From NCBI GenBank assembly GCA_031546985.1, contig JAVBJN010000025.1, positions 17,560 through 81,559 of the forward strand: a stretch of DNA of 64,000 nt, given 5' to 3'. The stretch is from JAVBJN01 sp031546985 (GTDB lineage: Bacteria > Bacteroidota > Bacteroidia > Chitinophagales > Chitinophagaceae). Positions 1-9,300 of this stretch are shown in pieces. Position 1 is the stretch's first letter. Every line of letters starts with the position of its first letter. A program made the translations under genes and the position numbers. A model generated the notes under the pieces. The model made no database searches. It was not told the origin of the DNA and worked only from the letters and a program-made list of their open reading frames with translations.

Positions 1-1450
1 GCAAGGTTACCTGATTGCGCTCGATCACCTCGATGAAGTGATAAGCCTGATCCGTGGTTCTAAAACACCGGATGAAGCCCGCGAGGGACTGATCTCCAAG
101 TTTGACCTGAGCGAGATTCAGGCCAAGGCTATCCTGGAAATGAGGTTACAACGTTTGACCGGCATGGAGCGCGATAAGATTCACGCTGAGTACGACGAGG
201 TAATGAAACAGATCGCTTACTTTAACGAAATACTGGGTAACGAAGAACTGCGTTTTAAGATCATCAAAGAAGAGCTGGAAGACGTTAAGAAAAAATTCGG
301 TGACGAGCGTCGTACCGAAATTCAATACCTGGCCAGCGAAATGCGTATCGAAGATATTATCGCAGACGAAGATGTGGTGATTACCATTTCTCACCTGGGT
401 TATATCAAACGTACTTCTGCGGTAGACTACCGTGCGCAAAAACGTGGCGGACGTGGTGCTATGGGTGGCCGTACCCGTGAGGAAGATTACATCGAACACC
501 TGTTTGTGGCATCTACCCACCATACGATGCTGTTCTTTACCGAAAAAGGACGTTGCTACTGGCTTAAAGTGTACGAGATACCCGAAGGCGAGAAAAACGC
601 TAAAGGCCGTGCCATCCAGAACCTGATGCAACTGCCTCCGGACGATAAAGTGCGCGCCATCATCGACATTAAAAATCTCGAGGATAAAGACTTTGTTCAA
701 AACAACTATATCGTACTGTGTACCAAAAACGGGGTAATCAAAAAGACTTCACTCGAAGACTTTAGCCGTCCCCGCCAGACCGGTGTAAATGCCATTACCA
801 TCCAGGAAGGCGATCAGCTGCTGGATGCGCAGCTCACCAATGGTAACTGTTACATTATGATGGCCATCCGCAGCGGCCGTGCTATCCGTTTCGATGAAGC
901 GAATGTACGTCCTACAGGCCGTGGCGCAATCGGTGTAACCGGTATCGAAGTAGACGACCAGAGCGATGAAGTGGTAGGTATGCTTTGCATCGACAAAGAC
1001 AACCAGACCAGCACCGTACTGGTAGTGTCTGAAAAAGGTTTGGGTAAACGTACACCGGTAGATGAATACCGCATTACCCACCGTGGCGGTAAAGGGGTTA
1101 AAACCATCAGTATTACCGAGAAAACCGGAAAACTGGTAGGTTTGCTGCTGGTAAATGAAGAAGCCGATCTGATGATTACCTGTAAATCGGGTATCACCAT
1201 CCGTACGGCCATTACCGACATCCGTGAGGCTGGCCGTGCCACGCAGGGTGTAAAACTCATTAACCTCGATGAGGATGATGAAATTGCAGCGATCGCTTCT
1301 ATCGAAGACCGCGTAGTAGACAAAAACGAAACAGAAGAAACAGACACCGCTGCCGAAGGAACAGAGGATGCCGGAGACAACGCACCTGAAGAAGGTGGCG
1401 ACGCCGGAGCTGCTGAAGCCGGAAACGCAGACACTGATAACAACCAATAA
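1..1450 (+). CDS. gyrA: DNA gyrase subunit A, 3' part (5' end outside window)
   Basis: This is the C-terminal part of the ATP-dependent topoisomerase subunit that cuts and rejoins DNA. The frame is open from base 2, where QGYLIALDHLDEVISLIRGS continues the coiled-coil segment of the breakage-reunion core, followed by the family motif EIQAKAILEMRLQRLTG. The rest is the DNA-wrapping beta-pinwheel, with the GyrA box QKRGGRG at 437-457 and several repeated blade motifs. The GyrA box argues for gyrase rather than topoisomerase IV ParC. From about 1315 the protein ends in a long Glu/Asp/Ala/Gly tail, a known kind of extension in GyrA that can modulate wrapping. A secreted TPR gene starts 23 nt downstream, so the two may share a transcript that ends at the palindromic terminator after it. 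Confidence 0.96.
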   Translation, partial: QGYLIALDHLDEVISLIRGSKTPDEAREGLISKFDLSEIQAKAILEMRLQRLTGMERDKIHAEYDEVMKQIAYFNEILGNEELRFKIIKEELEDVKKKFGDERRTEIQYLASEMRIEDIIADEDVVITISHLGYIKRTSAVDYRAQKRGGRGAMGGRTREEDYIEHLFVASTHHTMLFFTEKGRCYWLKVYEIPEGEKNAKGRAIQNLMQLPPDDKVRAIIDIKNLEDKDFVQNNYIVLCTKNGVIKKTSLEDFSRPRQTGVNAITIQEGDQLLDAQLTNGNCYIMMAIRSGRAIRFDEANVRPTGRGAIGVTGIEVDDQSDEVVGMLCIDKDNQTSTVLVVSEKGLGKRTPVDEYRITHRGGKGVKTISITEKTGKLVGLLLVNEEADLMITCKSGITIRTAITDIREAGRATQGVKLINLDEDDEIAAIASIEDRVVDKNETEETDTAAEGTEDAGDNAPEEGGDAGAAEAGNADTDNNQ

Positions 1451-1473
1451 TTGCTAATCACAAGTTGTAAACA

Positions 1474-2742
1474 ATGAAAAAATCCGTATTGCTCGTTTCA
1501 TTAGGACTGGCTTCTGTAGCTGCTAACGCGCAGAAAGCGAACATCCAGTCGGCGCTGAACTATATTAAGTTCGGGGAGCTGAACAAGGCTAAAGAAGCTA
1601 TTGACGCTGCCAGCACCAATGAGAGCACCAGTAACAACCCTAAAACATGGTATGTAAAAGGACTGGTGTACCAATCTATGGAAGAGAATCCTGCATTCAA
1701 AAACCTGGATGCCAACCCTACTCAGAAAGCTTATGAGGCTTATGTAAAAGCATGGGAACTGGATCCTAAGTATGAAAAGGAAGCCATTGCAGACAACCTG
1801 CAAAAAATTGCTTACCATTTTTACAATGATGGTGTGGTAGCTTATAACAACAAAAATTATGAGCAATCGGGCAAGGCTTTCAATACAACTGCCAGCATCT
1901 TCAACATCCAGGGTGGAAGCATTTATAAAAACATTCCGCAATTCGATACCGTAGCTACCCAATCGAGTTACCTGAGCGCCGCCAGTGCACTGTCGCTGAA
2001 CAAATCAGAAGAAGCGATTCCTGTACTGGAAAAACTCAAAAACAATCCGATTGTTCAGAACGAAGAGATCTATCTGCTGCTGGTAGATGCCTACAAGAAA
2101 AAAGGCAATACCGATAAAATGATGGCGGTGATCGAAGAAGGCCGTAAGGCTTATCCTGCCAATCAGCAATTGATTAACGAAGAGCTGAACTTTTATATTG
2201 CTGCCGGTAAGCAGGATGTACTGGTTGCAAAACTGGAAGAGGCTATCGCTAAAGATCCTAAAAATGCTGAGCTGCAGTATAACCTGGGTATTACTTACGA
2301 TAACCTGGCTAACCCTAAAGACAAAGACGGTAAAGATCTGCCTAAACCAGCCAAGTCTGAAGAGTATGCTGCCAAGTCTATGAAAGCATACCAGACTGCG
2401 ATTGAATTGCAGCCAGAGAATGCAGATGTAAACTACAACGTTGGGGTAGTATACTTCAACAAAGCAGTAGAGATCAACAACCAGATGAACAAGATCACTG
2501 GTACTTCTTCTGCCGAGATCAAGAAGTTTGATGATCTGAAAGTACAACGCAACAAGGTTTTCGAACAGGCGCTGCCTTACCTCGAAAAAGCGGTTAAAGT
2601 ACTGGAAAGTAAAGCCAAAATGACCGATAACGAGAAAGATACTTACACGCGTTCACTGTTCGCGCTGAGAGAAACCTACACTCGTCTCGACAAACTGGAC
2701 CAGGCTTCTGCAGTTAAAAAGAAAATGGACGCGGCTAAATAA
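1474..2742 (+). CDS. Secreted tetratricopeptide-repeat (TPR) protein
   Basis: A 422-residue protein with an N-terminal signal peptide (cleavage probably after NAQ at residues 18-20). Helical TPR-like repeats run through the whole protein, for example around residues 40-60, 220-235 and 265-330 (AELQYNLGITYDN; ADVNYNVGVVYFN). Such proteins usually act as periplasmic or outer-membrane-associated scaffolds in Bacteroidota; no enzymatic motif is visible. It starts 23 nt after gyrA and is followed by a strong terminator. The coding sequence uses codons similar to gyrA, which suggests it is well expressed. The specific partner is unknown. Confidence 0.85.
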   Translation: MKKSVLLVSLGLASVAANAQKANIQSALNYIKFGELNKAKEAIDAASTNESTSNNPKTWYVKGLVYQSMEENPAFKNLDANPTQKAYEAYVKAWELDPKYEKEAIADNLQKIAYHFYNDGVVAYNNKNYEQSGKAFNTTASIFNIQGGSIYKNIPQFDTVATQSSYLSAASALSLNKSEEAIPVLEKLKNNPIVQNEEIYLLLVDAYKKKGNTDKMMAVIEEGRKAYPANQQLINEELNFYIAAGKQDVLVAKLEEAIAKDPKNAELQYNLGITYDNLANPKDKDGKDLPKPAKSEEYAAKSMKAYQTAIELQPENADVNYNVGVVYFNKAVEINNQMNKITGTSSAEIKKFDDLKVQRNKVFEQALPYLEKAVKVLESKAKMTDNEKDTYTRSLFALRETYTRLDKLDQASAVKKKMDAAK

Positions 2743-2763
2743 GCCAGCTTTCATAGCTAATAG

Positions 2764-2797
2764 AAAAGTCCCGCCTTCAATTGAAGGCGGGACTTTT
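2764..2797 (+). terminator. Perfect 17-bp-arm palindromic terminator after the TPR gene
   Basis: aaaagtcccgccttcaa is followed directly by its exact reverse complement, giving a 34-nt perfect palindrome with A-tract and T-tract ends. It should terminate the gyrA-TPR transcript and can work in both directions. Confidence 0.9.
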
Positions 2798-2808
2798 CGT
2801 TATATACC

Positions 2809-2962
2809 TGTTATGCTGCCGATGTGGGAAAGCAGTATCTCAGTGATAGGGATGCTGCTCCTTCATACTTCCCCGCATGAGCGGGCAGGGATGAGATCGG
2901 AATATAATCTGTCATGCTGCCGACGCAGGAGAGCAGCATCTCTTCATTAGAACAGCATGACA
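2809..2962. repeat. Dispersed TGTCATSCTGC palindromic repeats (two units)
   Basis: The gap between the TPR and nitroreductase genes holds two related units. The better one, 2910-2962, begins tgtcatgctgc and ends cagcatgaca (inverted 10-bp ends). The first, from 2809, is a degenerate copy that also contains a ccccgcatgagcggg hairpin. Related copies lie at about 12029, 14358, 14480, 43633 and 44583. Confidence 0.7.
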
Positions 2963-2981
2963 TCTTTAAATTTTTTCAATG

Positions 2982-3557
2982 CTATTTCCAAACCGCTTTT
3001 ACAGCCAATGGCACTGTTCTGCGGCCTTGTTTTTTAGGTTCGTCTGTTAAACCTACGTACAGCAGGCCCAGCACCTGATCGGTTTCGGACAAACCGAGGT
3101 GCGTTTTTAACGCCGGGTTGTAGGTTAAGCCGCCTGTGCTCCAGAGCACGCCCAGATCTTGGGCCTGTGCTGCCAGCAAAAAGTTTTGAATAGCGCAGGC
3201 TGTAGCACAAATCTCTTCCAGCTCAGGAATTTTAGGATTGTCGCCACGCTTCATGTAGGCAATAACCAGGTGCGAAGCCAGTTCGCCCTGCTTCTGTAAT
3301 TTTTCATATGTAGCCTGCAGAAAACGCTCTTCGGGCGTAATCTGCTTGTACAGCTCCGCATGCGCAGCACAAAAGTCCTGCAATGCCTCATGACGGAAAA
3401 CGATAAAACGCCAGGGTTCGGTATGTCCGTGGGTAGGTGCCCAGTCGGCCATTTCCAGCAGCGATGTGATGGTTTCGTCGGCAATGATTTTACCATTCAT
3501 CAACGCCGGCTTTACCGTGCGGCGGTTACGGATGTTATCGAAAATATCTTGTTTCAC
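2982..3557 (-). CDS. Nitroreductase family protein
   Basis: An FMN-dependent NAD(P)H oxidoreductase of the nitroreductase fold, 191 residues from the GTG start chosen here. The N-terminal RNRRTVKP is the FMN-phosphate-binding segment. APTHGHTEPWRFIVF is the family's conserved 'P-W-R-F' strand, and the C-terminal half carries GVLWSTGG and GLLYVG. Its likely role is reduction of quinones or nitroaromatics in the cytoplasm; the physiological substrate cannot be read from sequence. The longer frame (TTG at 3605) would run through a -7 promoter box at 3579-3586, so the GTG at 3557 is the better start. It lies convergent to the gyrA-TPR unit. Confidence 0.85.
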   Translation of the reverse strand: MKQDIFDNIRNRRTVKPALMNGKIIADETITSLLEMADWAPTHGHTEPWRFIVFRHEALQDFCAAHAELYKQITPEERFLQATYEKLQKQGELASHLVIAYMKRGDNPKIPELEEICATACAIQNFLLAAQAQDLGVLWSTGGLTYNPALKTHLGLSETDQVLGLLYVGLTDEPKKQGRRTVPLAVKAVWK

Positions 3558-3578
3558 TTGTTGGTAATTATGATAGCG

Positions 3579-3586
3579 CAAATGTA
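3579..3586 (-). promoter_or_regulatory. -7 promoter element TACATTTG of the nitroreductase gene
   Basis: On the minus strand this reads TACATTTG, an exact match to the Bacteroidota -7 consensus TAnnTTTG, 21 nt before the GTG start. A TTTG at 3603-3606 could be the -33 element, though the spacing of 16 is short. Confidence 0.5.
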
Positions 3587-3641
3587 GGTTTCCTGCAGGC
3601 AGCAAAGTATCACAAACGGGAAAATTAGTGGTACTCTGGTG

Positions 3642-4088
3642 TTATCCTTCGTGTTCGTTGCGGTATTTTTCCTCTCTTCGTGCCAGTTCTTCGTCGGTTA
3701 CATCTTCTACATGCGTAGCCAGCCACCATTGGTTGCCCGAGTGGTCGCGCACACCTGCACAACGGTCGCCGTAATACATGTTTTGCGGTTCTACCAGGCT
3801 TTCGGCGCCAGCTTTTAGCGCGTTTTCGTACAAGGTATCTACATTGGGCACATACAAATAGAGCATGATGGGCATTTCGGTATAGGTATCGCTGGCTTCT
3901 GTAATCATGAGCATAGAATCTCCGATTTTGAGCTCGGCATGTGTTACCAATCCTTCGGGGGTAACAGTGCTACGAATCTCCTGCGCGTCAAAAGCGACTT
4001 TTAAAAAATGCACCAGTTTATTGGCATCCTTTACAATCAGGTAAGGGGTAATGGTATGGTATCCTTCGGGTATTGGTTTTACGGGCAT
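3642..4088 (-). CDS. VOC family protein (PhnB/glyoxalase-like)
   Basis: A 148-residue protein of the vicinal-oxygen-chelate superfamily. The start MPVKPIPEGYHTITPYLIV and the later DHSGNQWWLATHVEDVTDEE are typical of the PhnB-like branch. Members are small dimeric proteins with paired beta-alpha-beta-beta-beta units. The metal-binding residues vary within the branch, so no reaction is assigned. The nitroreductase gene follows downstream on the same strand 84 nt away but has its own promoter box. Confidence 0.85.
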   Translation of the reverse strand: MPVKPIPEGYHTITPYLIVKDANKLVHFLKVAFDAQEIRSTVTPEGLVTHAELKIGDSMLMITEASDTYTEMPIMLYLYVPNVDTLYENALKAGAESLVEPQNMYYGDRCAGVRDHSGNQWWLATHVEDVTDEELARREEKYRNEHEG

Positions 4089-4118
4089 ATGGTGGGATTG
4101 GTGGATTAGCGAATTTTT

Positions 4119-4234
4119 GGATTGCGGATTAATGGATTAGCGAATTAACGTATTCCGGTGCCAGGCCTTGCCGAAGCCCGGATTACGGATTAACAAATTA
4201 TCGGATTGCGGATTAATGGATTAGTGAATTAACG
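4119..4234. repeat. Two 32-nt direct repeats in a GGATTA-rich spacer
   Basis: 4119-4150 and 4203-4234 are 32-nt copies differing at one base (ggattgcggattaatggat, then agcgaattaacg or agtgaattaacg). The surrounding sequence is built from the same ggatta/gaatta words and contains no frame. The function is unknown. Confidence 0.7.
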
Positions 4235-4282
4235 AATTTGGGTGGCTGAGCCCCCCATTGGCGCAGGATGGTATAGTGCTGC

Positions 4283-5506
4283 TTAGGTGCCTGGCTCTGA
4301 CGAATGTTCTTTTGCTACTGTCTGTTTCTTGCTCAGCAGCATGAGATAGGTAAAACCGGCAATGCCCGATAGCATAGAGGCCATGATAATGGCTACTTTG
4401 GCTATAAGCTGGTGGTCGTTATCTGCAAATGCGAGTGTGGCAATAAAGATAGACATGGTAAAGCCTATACCTGCAATAATGCCAGCGCCTACAATATGAT
4501 GCCAGTTAACACCATCGGGCAGGGAACCCAGTTTACATTTAACCGCTATAAAACTGATGATAGCAATACCCAGCGGCTTGCCCAGGCATAAACCTGCAAG
4601 AATACCGTAATTAATAGTAGACTTAAAAACACCCGACCATTCCGATGGCAGCACAATGGCCGTATTGGCCAGGGCGAATAATGGCATGATGATGAAATTT
4701 ACCGGGTCGTGCAGCGAATGGATAAGCTCTTCGATGCGCGAGAGGGGAATGGTAAACGCCAGCAACACACCCGCAATAGTGGCATGAATACCTGAGTTGA
4801 GAATGCAATACCAAAGTATAATACCCGGAATATAGTAGAGGAACAAGCGCTGCACTTTGAGCTTGTTGAGCACCAGCAGCAAAACCATAAGTCCTGCGGC
4901 TACAAAAAGATATTCCACATGTATGGTTTCGGTGTAAAAAATAGCAATGGTGAGAATGCCACCGAGATCATCGATTATGGCGAGTGCGGTAAGAAAAACC
5001 TTAAGCCCGAAAGGTACCCGGCTACCCAGCAATGACAGAATACCCAGCGAAAACGCAATATCCGTGGCCATGGGTATGCCCCAACCTCTTTCGTAAGGTG
5101 TGCCGGCATTGATTAAAAAGTATAAACCTGCCGGTACCAGCATGCCACCCAGCGCGGCAAATAGCGGCAGCATTGATTTTTGAACAGTGGATAGTTCGCC
5201 AATGGTGAGTTCCCGTTTAATCTCCAGCCCTACCAGGAAAAAGAACAAAGCCATAAGCCCGTCGTTGATCCAGTGCAAAACCGTGTGGGGCAGGTGAAGG
5301 GTAGGAAAAGGTGCGTGCACTTCTTTGGCCCAGAAAGCGAGGTACTCGGTAGCAAAGCCCGAATTGGTAAGCCAGAGCGAAAGGAGTGTGCAGGCAATCA
5401 GTGTAATACCAACCGCCCGGCTGTCCTGTATAAATTCCAGGATAGGGGAGATGAGTATTTTACCAATTACAGTTTTGGGTTTCCAGGAAGATTGTTGTTG
5501 CGTCAT
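4283..5506 (-). CDS. nhaA: Na+/H+ antiporter NhaA
   Basis: An inner-membrane antiporter exporting Na+ in exchange for H+, used for pH and salt homeostasis. The protein has about twelve hydrophobic segments. ATDIAFSLGIL and ALAIIDDLGG carry the adjacent Asp pair (about residues 179-180) that corresponds to the ion-binding D163/D164 of the E. coli protein. The ATG at 5506 gives 407 residues, close to the usual 390 or so; the longer TTG-initiated frame adds an unlikely Arg-rich N-terminus. It stands alone between a VOC gene and the end of the envelope operon. Confidence 0.93.
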   Translation of the reverse strand: MTQQQSSWKPKTVIGKILISPILEFIQDSRAVGITLIACTLLSLWLTNSGFATEYLAFWAKEVHAPFPTLHLPHTVLHWINDGLMALFFFLVGLEIKRELTIGELSTVQKSMLPLFAALGGMLVPAGLYFLINAGTPYERGWGIPMATDIAFSLGILSLLGSRVPFGLKVFLTALAIIDDLGGILTIAIFYTETIHVEYLFVAAGLMVLLLVLNKLKVQRLFLYYIPGIILWYCILNSGIHATIAGVLLAFTIPLSRIEELIHSLHDPVNFIIMPLFALANTAIVLPSEWSGVFKSTINYGILAGLCLGKPLGIAIISFIAVKCKLGSLPDGVNWHHIVGAGIIAGIGFTMSIFIATLAFADNDHQLIAKVAIIMASMLSGIAGFTYLMLLSKKQTVAKEHSSEPGT

Positions 5507-5613
5507 CTGGTATGCAATTATGCGCGCACACCTGCCGAAACGCCTGATCGGGTATGTGCGGCCTGAGCCATGAATATACAACAAAAAGCACGCAGTTTGT
5601 AATGTTCATGGGG

Positions 5614-7371
5614 TTAAAAACCAAACTCCGCCCTCGATTTGGGCCTGCGGTCGAGTATCCATTTAAAGTCTTTGAGCAACAATTCCGAAGGATCTACTTT
5701 GCCTAATGGTTTAAACCCACCATCGATGTTTTCTTCCATTTTTACCTGTATCACTTCGTTGTTTTTGAAGAAAACTTTAATGCGGGCGCTTTCCGATTTG
5801 TTTACACCCAGGTAGGCGCCATTATCATCTTTGGCGTAATAGATACACTCGGCGTTTTCCCTTACCAGCATATCGTTAATGCGCTGTGCGGTATCGAGGT
5901 GTGCATCTATGTATTTACCTTTAACCTGGTTGTACAGCGGGCCTTTGGGTTCTTTCTGAATCATAAAGGCATTGCCCATAATGTCTACTTTGCGCAACTT
6001 GTTGTGTACGGTATGCAGGTACATGGTATCGCCTTTGAGCTGGGTTTGCGCTTTCCAGAGTATAGGGTCTTTGTACAGGCGCAGAATAGAATCCTGCTGT
6101 GAGTAATACAAACTATCGGCTACACCTTGCAGACTATCGGAGAAAATGCGCACGTTGTGGTAACCTATAAAATAACGTTTTACCAATGAGTCGGGAATGT
6201 TGGCATCAATAGTATCTACCGGTACTATATTGGTTGTTGGTGCAATAGTTATAGTTGCATCTTTTGAGCCTTTGTCTTTTTTCTTATTCTTCTTGCTTTT
6301 GGCAGCTTCTGCTGGTTTTTCTATGCTGGTATTGCGTTTCAGCGAATCGGCAGGTGCGGTTTTAAGCGTATCGGGAATAATGCCAATGGTTTTTCTTTTA
6401 ATAACCGGGGCGGCAAAAAAAGTATCGGCTTTGTAAAACAGGCTGTCTTTATCGCCATTGCTGCGCATAAGCATTACCGGATCGATATAGGCTTTGAACG
6501 ATCTTGTTTTTTCGTTGTAGTCGGCAAAACCGCTGAAAATGGTAATGCGCTGAACGGTGTCGGAAATAACTACCTGCCCGCTGGCTTTGCCATAACCTGT
6601 TTTTTTATTGTAGTACAGGTTGTTGCCTTCTATAAGCTGGTTCTCGTTGATGATGCGGGCCCGTTGGTCAAACAGGGCTATTTCGTTTTTAGAATCGTAG
6701 GTTCCGTTCTGGCAATAGATTGTAGATTTTGCATTGCTGATGATGGAGGGCGCAAGAAAAGTAACCACTTTGGAATTGGTATTGTAAGAGAGCTTATCCG
6801 ATACAATATTAAACTCCGGGTCGTTTACCACCACATTGTTTACAAAAAGCGCGTTTTTGGTATTGAGGTTATAGTTTCCCGTTTCGCTGGAGAGGGTGGT
6901 GCTTTTGTTGAGCAGGGTACCGCCTTTGTAGTAGTTACCTATCTTGGTAGCCATATTGTAATCCAGCTCCTCGGTCCACAGGGTAGACTGGCCATCGCTG
7001 AGCGATACGCTGCCCTGCATAAAAGCGGTTTTGCTGTTTCCGGTATAGCGCAGGTAGTCGCCCGATGCGGTAGAGCCGTCGGGTTGCACAATGCTTACAT
7101 TGCCCCAGGCTTCAAAAGAATTGGATTGTTGCGAGAGCAGGGCGCTATCGCAGTTCATGGTATTGCCATCGTGTACAATCTGAACGTTGCCGATCAGTTT
7201 CTGCACATCTTTGCCGGCGGCATCTTTAAATCCATCTACAAAATCGGCACGGGTAATCTGTATCAGCTTTACATTAGACGAATCTATTTTGCCAAAAGAT
7301 GGCATCTGAGCCTGCGCTACAGCCCCACAACAAACCAGTATACACCACAGGCAGACACGGAAAAACTTCAT
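5614..7371 (-). CDS. OstA/LptA-like periplasmic protein
   Basis: A 585-residue exported protein: signal peptide to about residue 21, then repeated beta-jellyroll OstA/LptA segments in the N-terminal half (such as LIGNVQIVHDGNTMNCDSA and LWTEELDYNMATKIG). A Lys-rich low-complexity insert lies near residues 350-375, followed by a second OstA-like region up to the C-terminus. It probably forms part of the periplasmic bridge that carries lipopolysaccharide or a related glycolipid to the outer membrane. It is the last gene of the amidase-MlaD-OstA operon, 5 nt after mlaD-like, and an LptD-like gene is divergent to the operon. It is much longer than proteobacterial LptA (about 185 residues), which is usual for Bacteroidota. 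Confidence 0.82.
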   Translation of the reverse strand: MKFFRVCLWCILVCCGAVAQAQMPSFGKIDSSNVKLIQITRADFVDGFKDAAGKDVQKLIGNVQIVHDGNTMNCDSALLSQQSNSFEAWGNVSIVQPDGSTASGDYLRYTGNSKTAFMQGSVSLSDGQSTLWTEELDYNMATKIGNYYKGGTLLNKSTTLSSETGNYNLNTKNALFVNNVVVNDPEFNIVSDKLSYNTNSKVVTFLAPSIISNAKSTIYCQNGTYDSKNEIALFDQRARIINENQLIEGNNLYYNKKTGYGKASGQVVISDTVQRITIFSGFADYNEKTRSFKAYIDPVMLMRSNGDKDSLFYKADTFFAAPVIKRKTIGIIPDTLKTAPADSLKRNTSIEKPAEAAKSKKNKKKDKGSKDATITIAPTTNIVPVDTIDANIPDSLVKRYFIGYHNVRIFSDSLQGVADSLYYSQQDSILRLYKDPILWKAQTQLKGDTMYLHTVHNKLRKVDIMGNAFMIQKEPKGPLYNQVKGKYIDAHLDTAQRINDMLVRENAECIYYAKDDNGAYLGVNKSESARIKVFFKNNEVIQVKMEENIDGGFKPLGKVDPSELLLKDFKWILDRRPKSRAEFGF

Positions 7372-7376
7372 ATAAT

Positions 7377-8351
7377 CTATTGCTGTACTGGCTCGGGTTT
7401 AGGTTTGCGGCCAAAAACGGTTATGTTGATATACCTGGATGGATGCGCTTTGATATCGCCCATGAGCACATCGAGGCTGCTTAAAGAAGATTGCAGGTTG
7501 TTGTACAATTGCTTGTCGTTTACCATCAGTCCCAGCGAGCCTTCGCTGTTGTTGATCTTGCTCATAATACCGTGCAGCTCATTTACAGAAGATTGCAGCG
7601 ATTGCATGGTCTCTGCAATCTTGGCCTGCGACAGTTGCTCGGTAAGCTGGTTGGTATTGGTGAGTATGCCCGAAATGTTTTCGTTGTTCTTGTTCAGGTT
7701 GGTGGTAAAGCCGTTTACATTCTGCACAATGCCTGCCACAGCGGTGCTTTGCTTAGCCAGTGCATTGCTCAGGGTATTGAGGCTTTTTACGGTCTCATTC
7801 AGGTTACGCAGGGTTTCTTTCAGGTTTTGCTGTGCTTCGGCATCTACCATGTTAGACAGGCCTTTAACGGTAGTGTCCAGCGAGGCCAGGGTACTTTTAA
7901 CACCCGGAACGATGGGCAGCAGCGAATCCTGGATAGAGCCCATCAGGTCTTTAAGCATAAGCGAATTAATGGTATCGCCGTCTTTTACGTATTGGGCAGA
8001 CTGGCCAAATACCAGTTTTACCACTTTATCGCCCAGCAGGCCCGGGCTGGTAATGATGGCGCGCGAGTCTGAAGGGATGTTCAGGCGTTTGTCAATGCTC
8101 ATGGTTACCAGCATAAGGCTGCCAGACTCGTTCATCACTTTAATAGACTGAACCTTACCCACGGCAAGGCCATTGAGCTGTACCGCATTGGCCGGCAGCA
8201 GCCCGTCTACATTGTTATATACCGCGTACACCTGGTGCTCCTTACTGAATATATCGTTTCCTTTCAGGTAATTAAAACCTAAAATAAAGATCACGATGCA
8301 AACGATTGCAAGCGCACCGATGCGCACCTCTTTGGAGATTTTAATTGCCAT
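7377..8351 (-). CDS. MlaD/MCE-domain lipid transport protein
   Basis: A 324-residue protein with one N-terminal membrane helix (about residues 13-30) followed by an MCE domain (VDGLLPANAVQLNGLAVGKV is its recognisable core). A long helical, heptad-rich C-terminal half follows, like other periplasmic MCE proteins that form hexameric lipid-conducting rings. It would act at the periplasmic face of the inner membrane, moving phospholipids between membranes. The start overlaps the end of the amidase gene by 11 nt and the OstA-like gene follows after 5 nt, which argues for one operon. No ABC permease or ATPase partner is in the window. Confidence 0.88.
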   Translation of the reverse strand: MAIKISKEVRIGALAIVCIVIFILGFNYLKGNDIFSKEHQVYAVYNNVDGLLPANAVQLNGLAVGKVQSIKVMNESGSLMLVTMSIDKRLNIPSDSRAIITSPGLLGDKVVKLVFGQSAQYVKDGDTINSLMLKDLMGSIQDSLLPIVPGVKSTLASLDTTVKGLSNMVDAEAQQNLKETLRNLNETVKSLNTLSNALAKQSTAVAGIVQNVNGFTTNLNKNNENISGILTNTNQLTEQLSQAKIAETMQSLQSSVNELHGIMSKINNSEGSLGLMVNDKQLYNNLQSSLSSLDVLMGDIKAHPSRYINITVFGRKPKPEPVQQ

Positions 8352-9222
8352 TATTGGTTTGGTTTATTTTGTTTCCTCTTTCTATCTCGCTCTTGTAATT
8401 CCTGATGCCGTTAAATATCGATTGCGATACGTTGGTAATGCCTTCCGGAGTATTTAAAAAACGTTCTTCTTCGGGGTTGTTGATAAAACCAATCTCTACC
8501 AGTACGCCGGGCATGGCGCTACCGGCCAGTACTTCAAGTCCTTTTTGCTTTACACCATCGCTGCGGCGGGTTTTGGCAAACTCTGCCTCAATTTTGGCAC
8601 CCAGGTTAATGCTTTTGTCGAGATAAGCCTGTGAGTATTGCGCAATGATAATTGCCGTTTGCGGATCATTGGGGTTAAGCATACCGCCTTCATCTACCAC
8701 CATATCGGCATTATCGGCCAGGGCATCTTCTTTTTGCCCGGTGCGGTGCAATCCCAATACATAAGTTTCGGTACCGGTGCGTGAGGTTTCGCGGTTGTGT
8801 ATGGTACGGTAAACGGGTACTGTTTTATACTTTTTGCCCGATTTTACCCTTTTGGTACCTGAGTACACACGGGTAGTGGTACCCGCGGTAGAGTTTACGT
8901 GCACCGAAATGAACAGATCGGCTTTGGCGCTGTTGGCAATTTCGTGGCGCTCGCTCAGCGAAGGGTAGATGTCTACCGTTCTGGTATACACCACCTGCAC
9001 ATCCTTCATATTCTGCTGAATAAGCTGGCCCAGTTTAAGTACTACTGCAAGTGTAATATCCTTTTCGTTGGAAATAGCGCCCCTGGCCCCCGGATCTTTG
9101 CCTCCGTGGCCTGCATCAAGCACAATTTTCTTTACCTGACGGGCTGCCATACCTGAAAAAGGAACCGCCATGAGCAGCGTGAGGCTCAGAAACAAACACG
9201 TATTAATAAATCTATTCATCAT
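8341..9222 (-). CDS. N-acetylmuramoyl-L-alanine amidase (Amidase_3)
   Basis: A zinc amidase that cuts the amide between MurNAc and the stem peptide of peptidoglycan. It has a signal peptide (about residues 1-26), then VLDAGHGGKDPGARG with zinc ligand His39. Later motifs are LFISVHVNS and, at the C-terminus, VEIGFINNPEEE, the catalytic-Glu region of the family. An insert around residues 115-155 (RVKSGKKYKTVPVYR) is longer than in AmiA/AmiC cores and might regulate the active site. It is the first gene of the operon and is divergent from the LptD-like gene. Confidence 0.92.
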   Translation of the reverse strand: MMNRFINTCLFLSLTLLMAVPFSGMAARQVKKIVLDAGHGGKDPGARGAISNEKDITLAVVLKLGQLIQQNMKDVQVVYTRTVDIYPSLSERHEIANSAKADLFISVHVNSTAGTTTRVYSGTKRVKSGKKYKTVPVYRTIHNRETSRTGTETYVLGLHRTGQKEDALADNADMVVDEGGMLNPNDPQTAIIIAQYSQAYLDKSINLGAKIEAEFAKTRRSDGVKQKGLEVLAGSAMPGVLVEIGFINNPEEERFLNTPEGITNVSQSIFNGIRNYKSEIERGNKINQTNNGN

Positions 9223-9283
9223 CAGCCGCTAATTATTATTTTCTGCCGGAGGTTTAAAATAGGTTAAAAGTCATTATAAACGC

Positions 9284-9291
9284 TAAATTTG
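9284..9291 (+). promoter_or_regulatory. -7 element TAAATTTG of the LptD-like gene
   Basis: An exact TAnnTTTG match, ending 9 nt before the ATG at 9301, so the mRNA leader would be only a few bases. It also argues against the upstream TTG at 9289 as a start because that codon is inside the box. Confidence 0.6.
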
Positions 9292-9300
9292 CAACGTTTT

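Noticed and set aside
6664..8151. 495-codon plus-strand open frame opposite the OstA and MlaD genes
   Set aside because: It is a shadow of two well-supported minus-strand genes; its translation has no signal, domain or coherent hydrophobic pattern and crosses the boundary between them.
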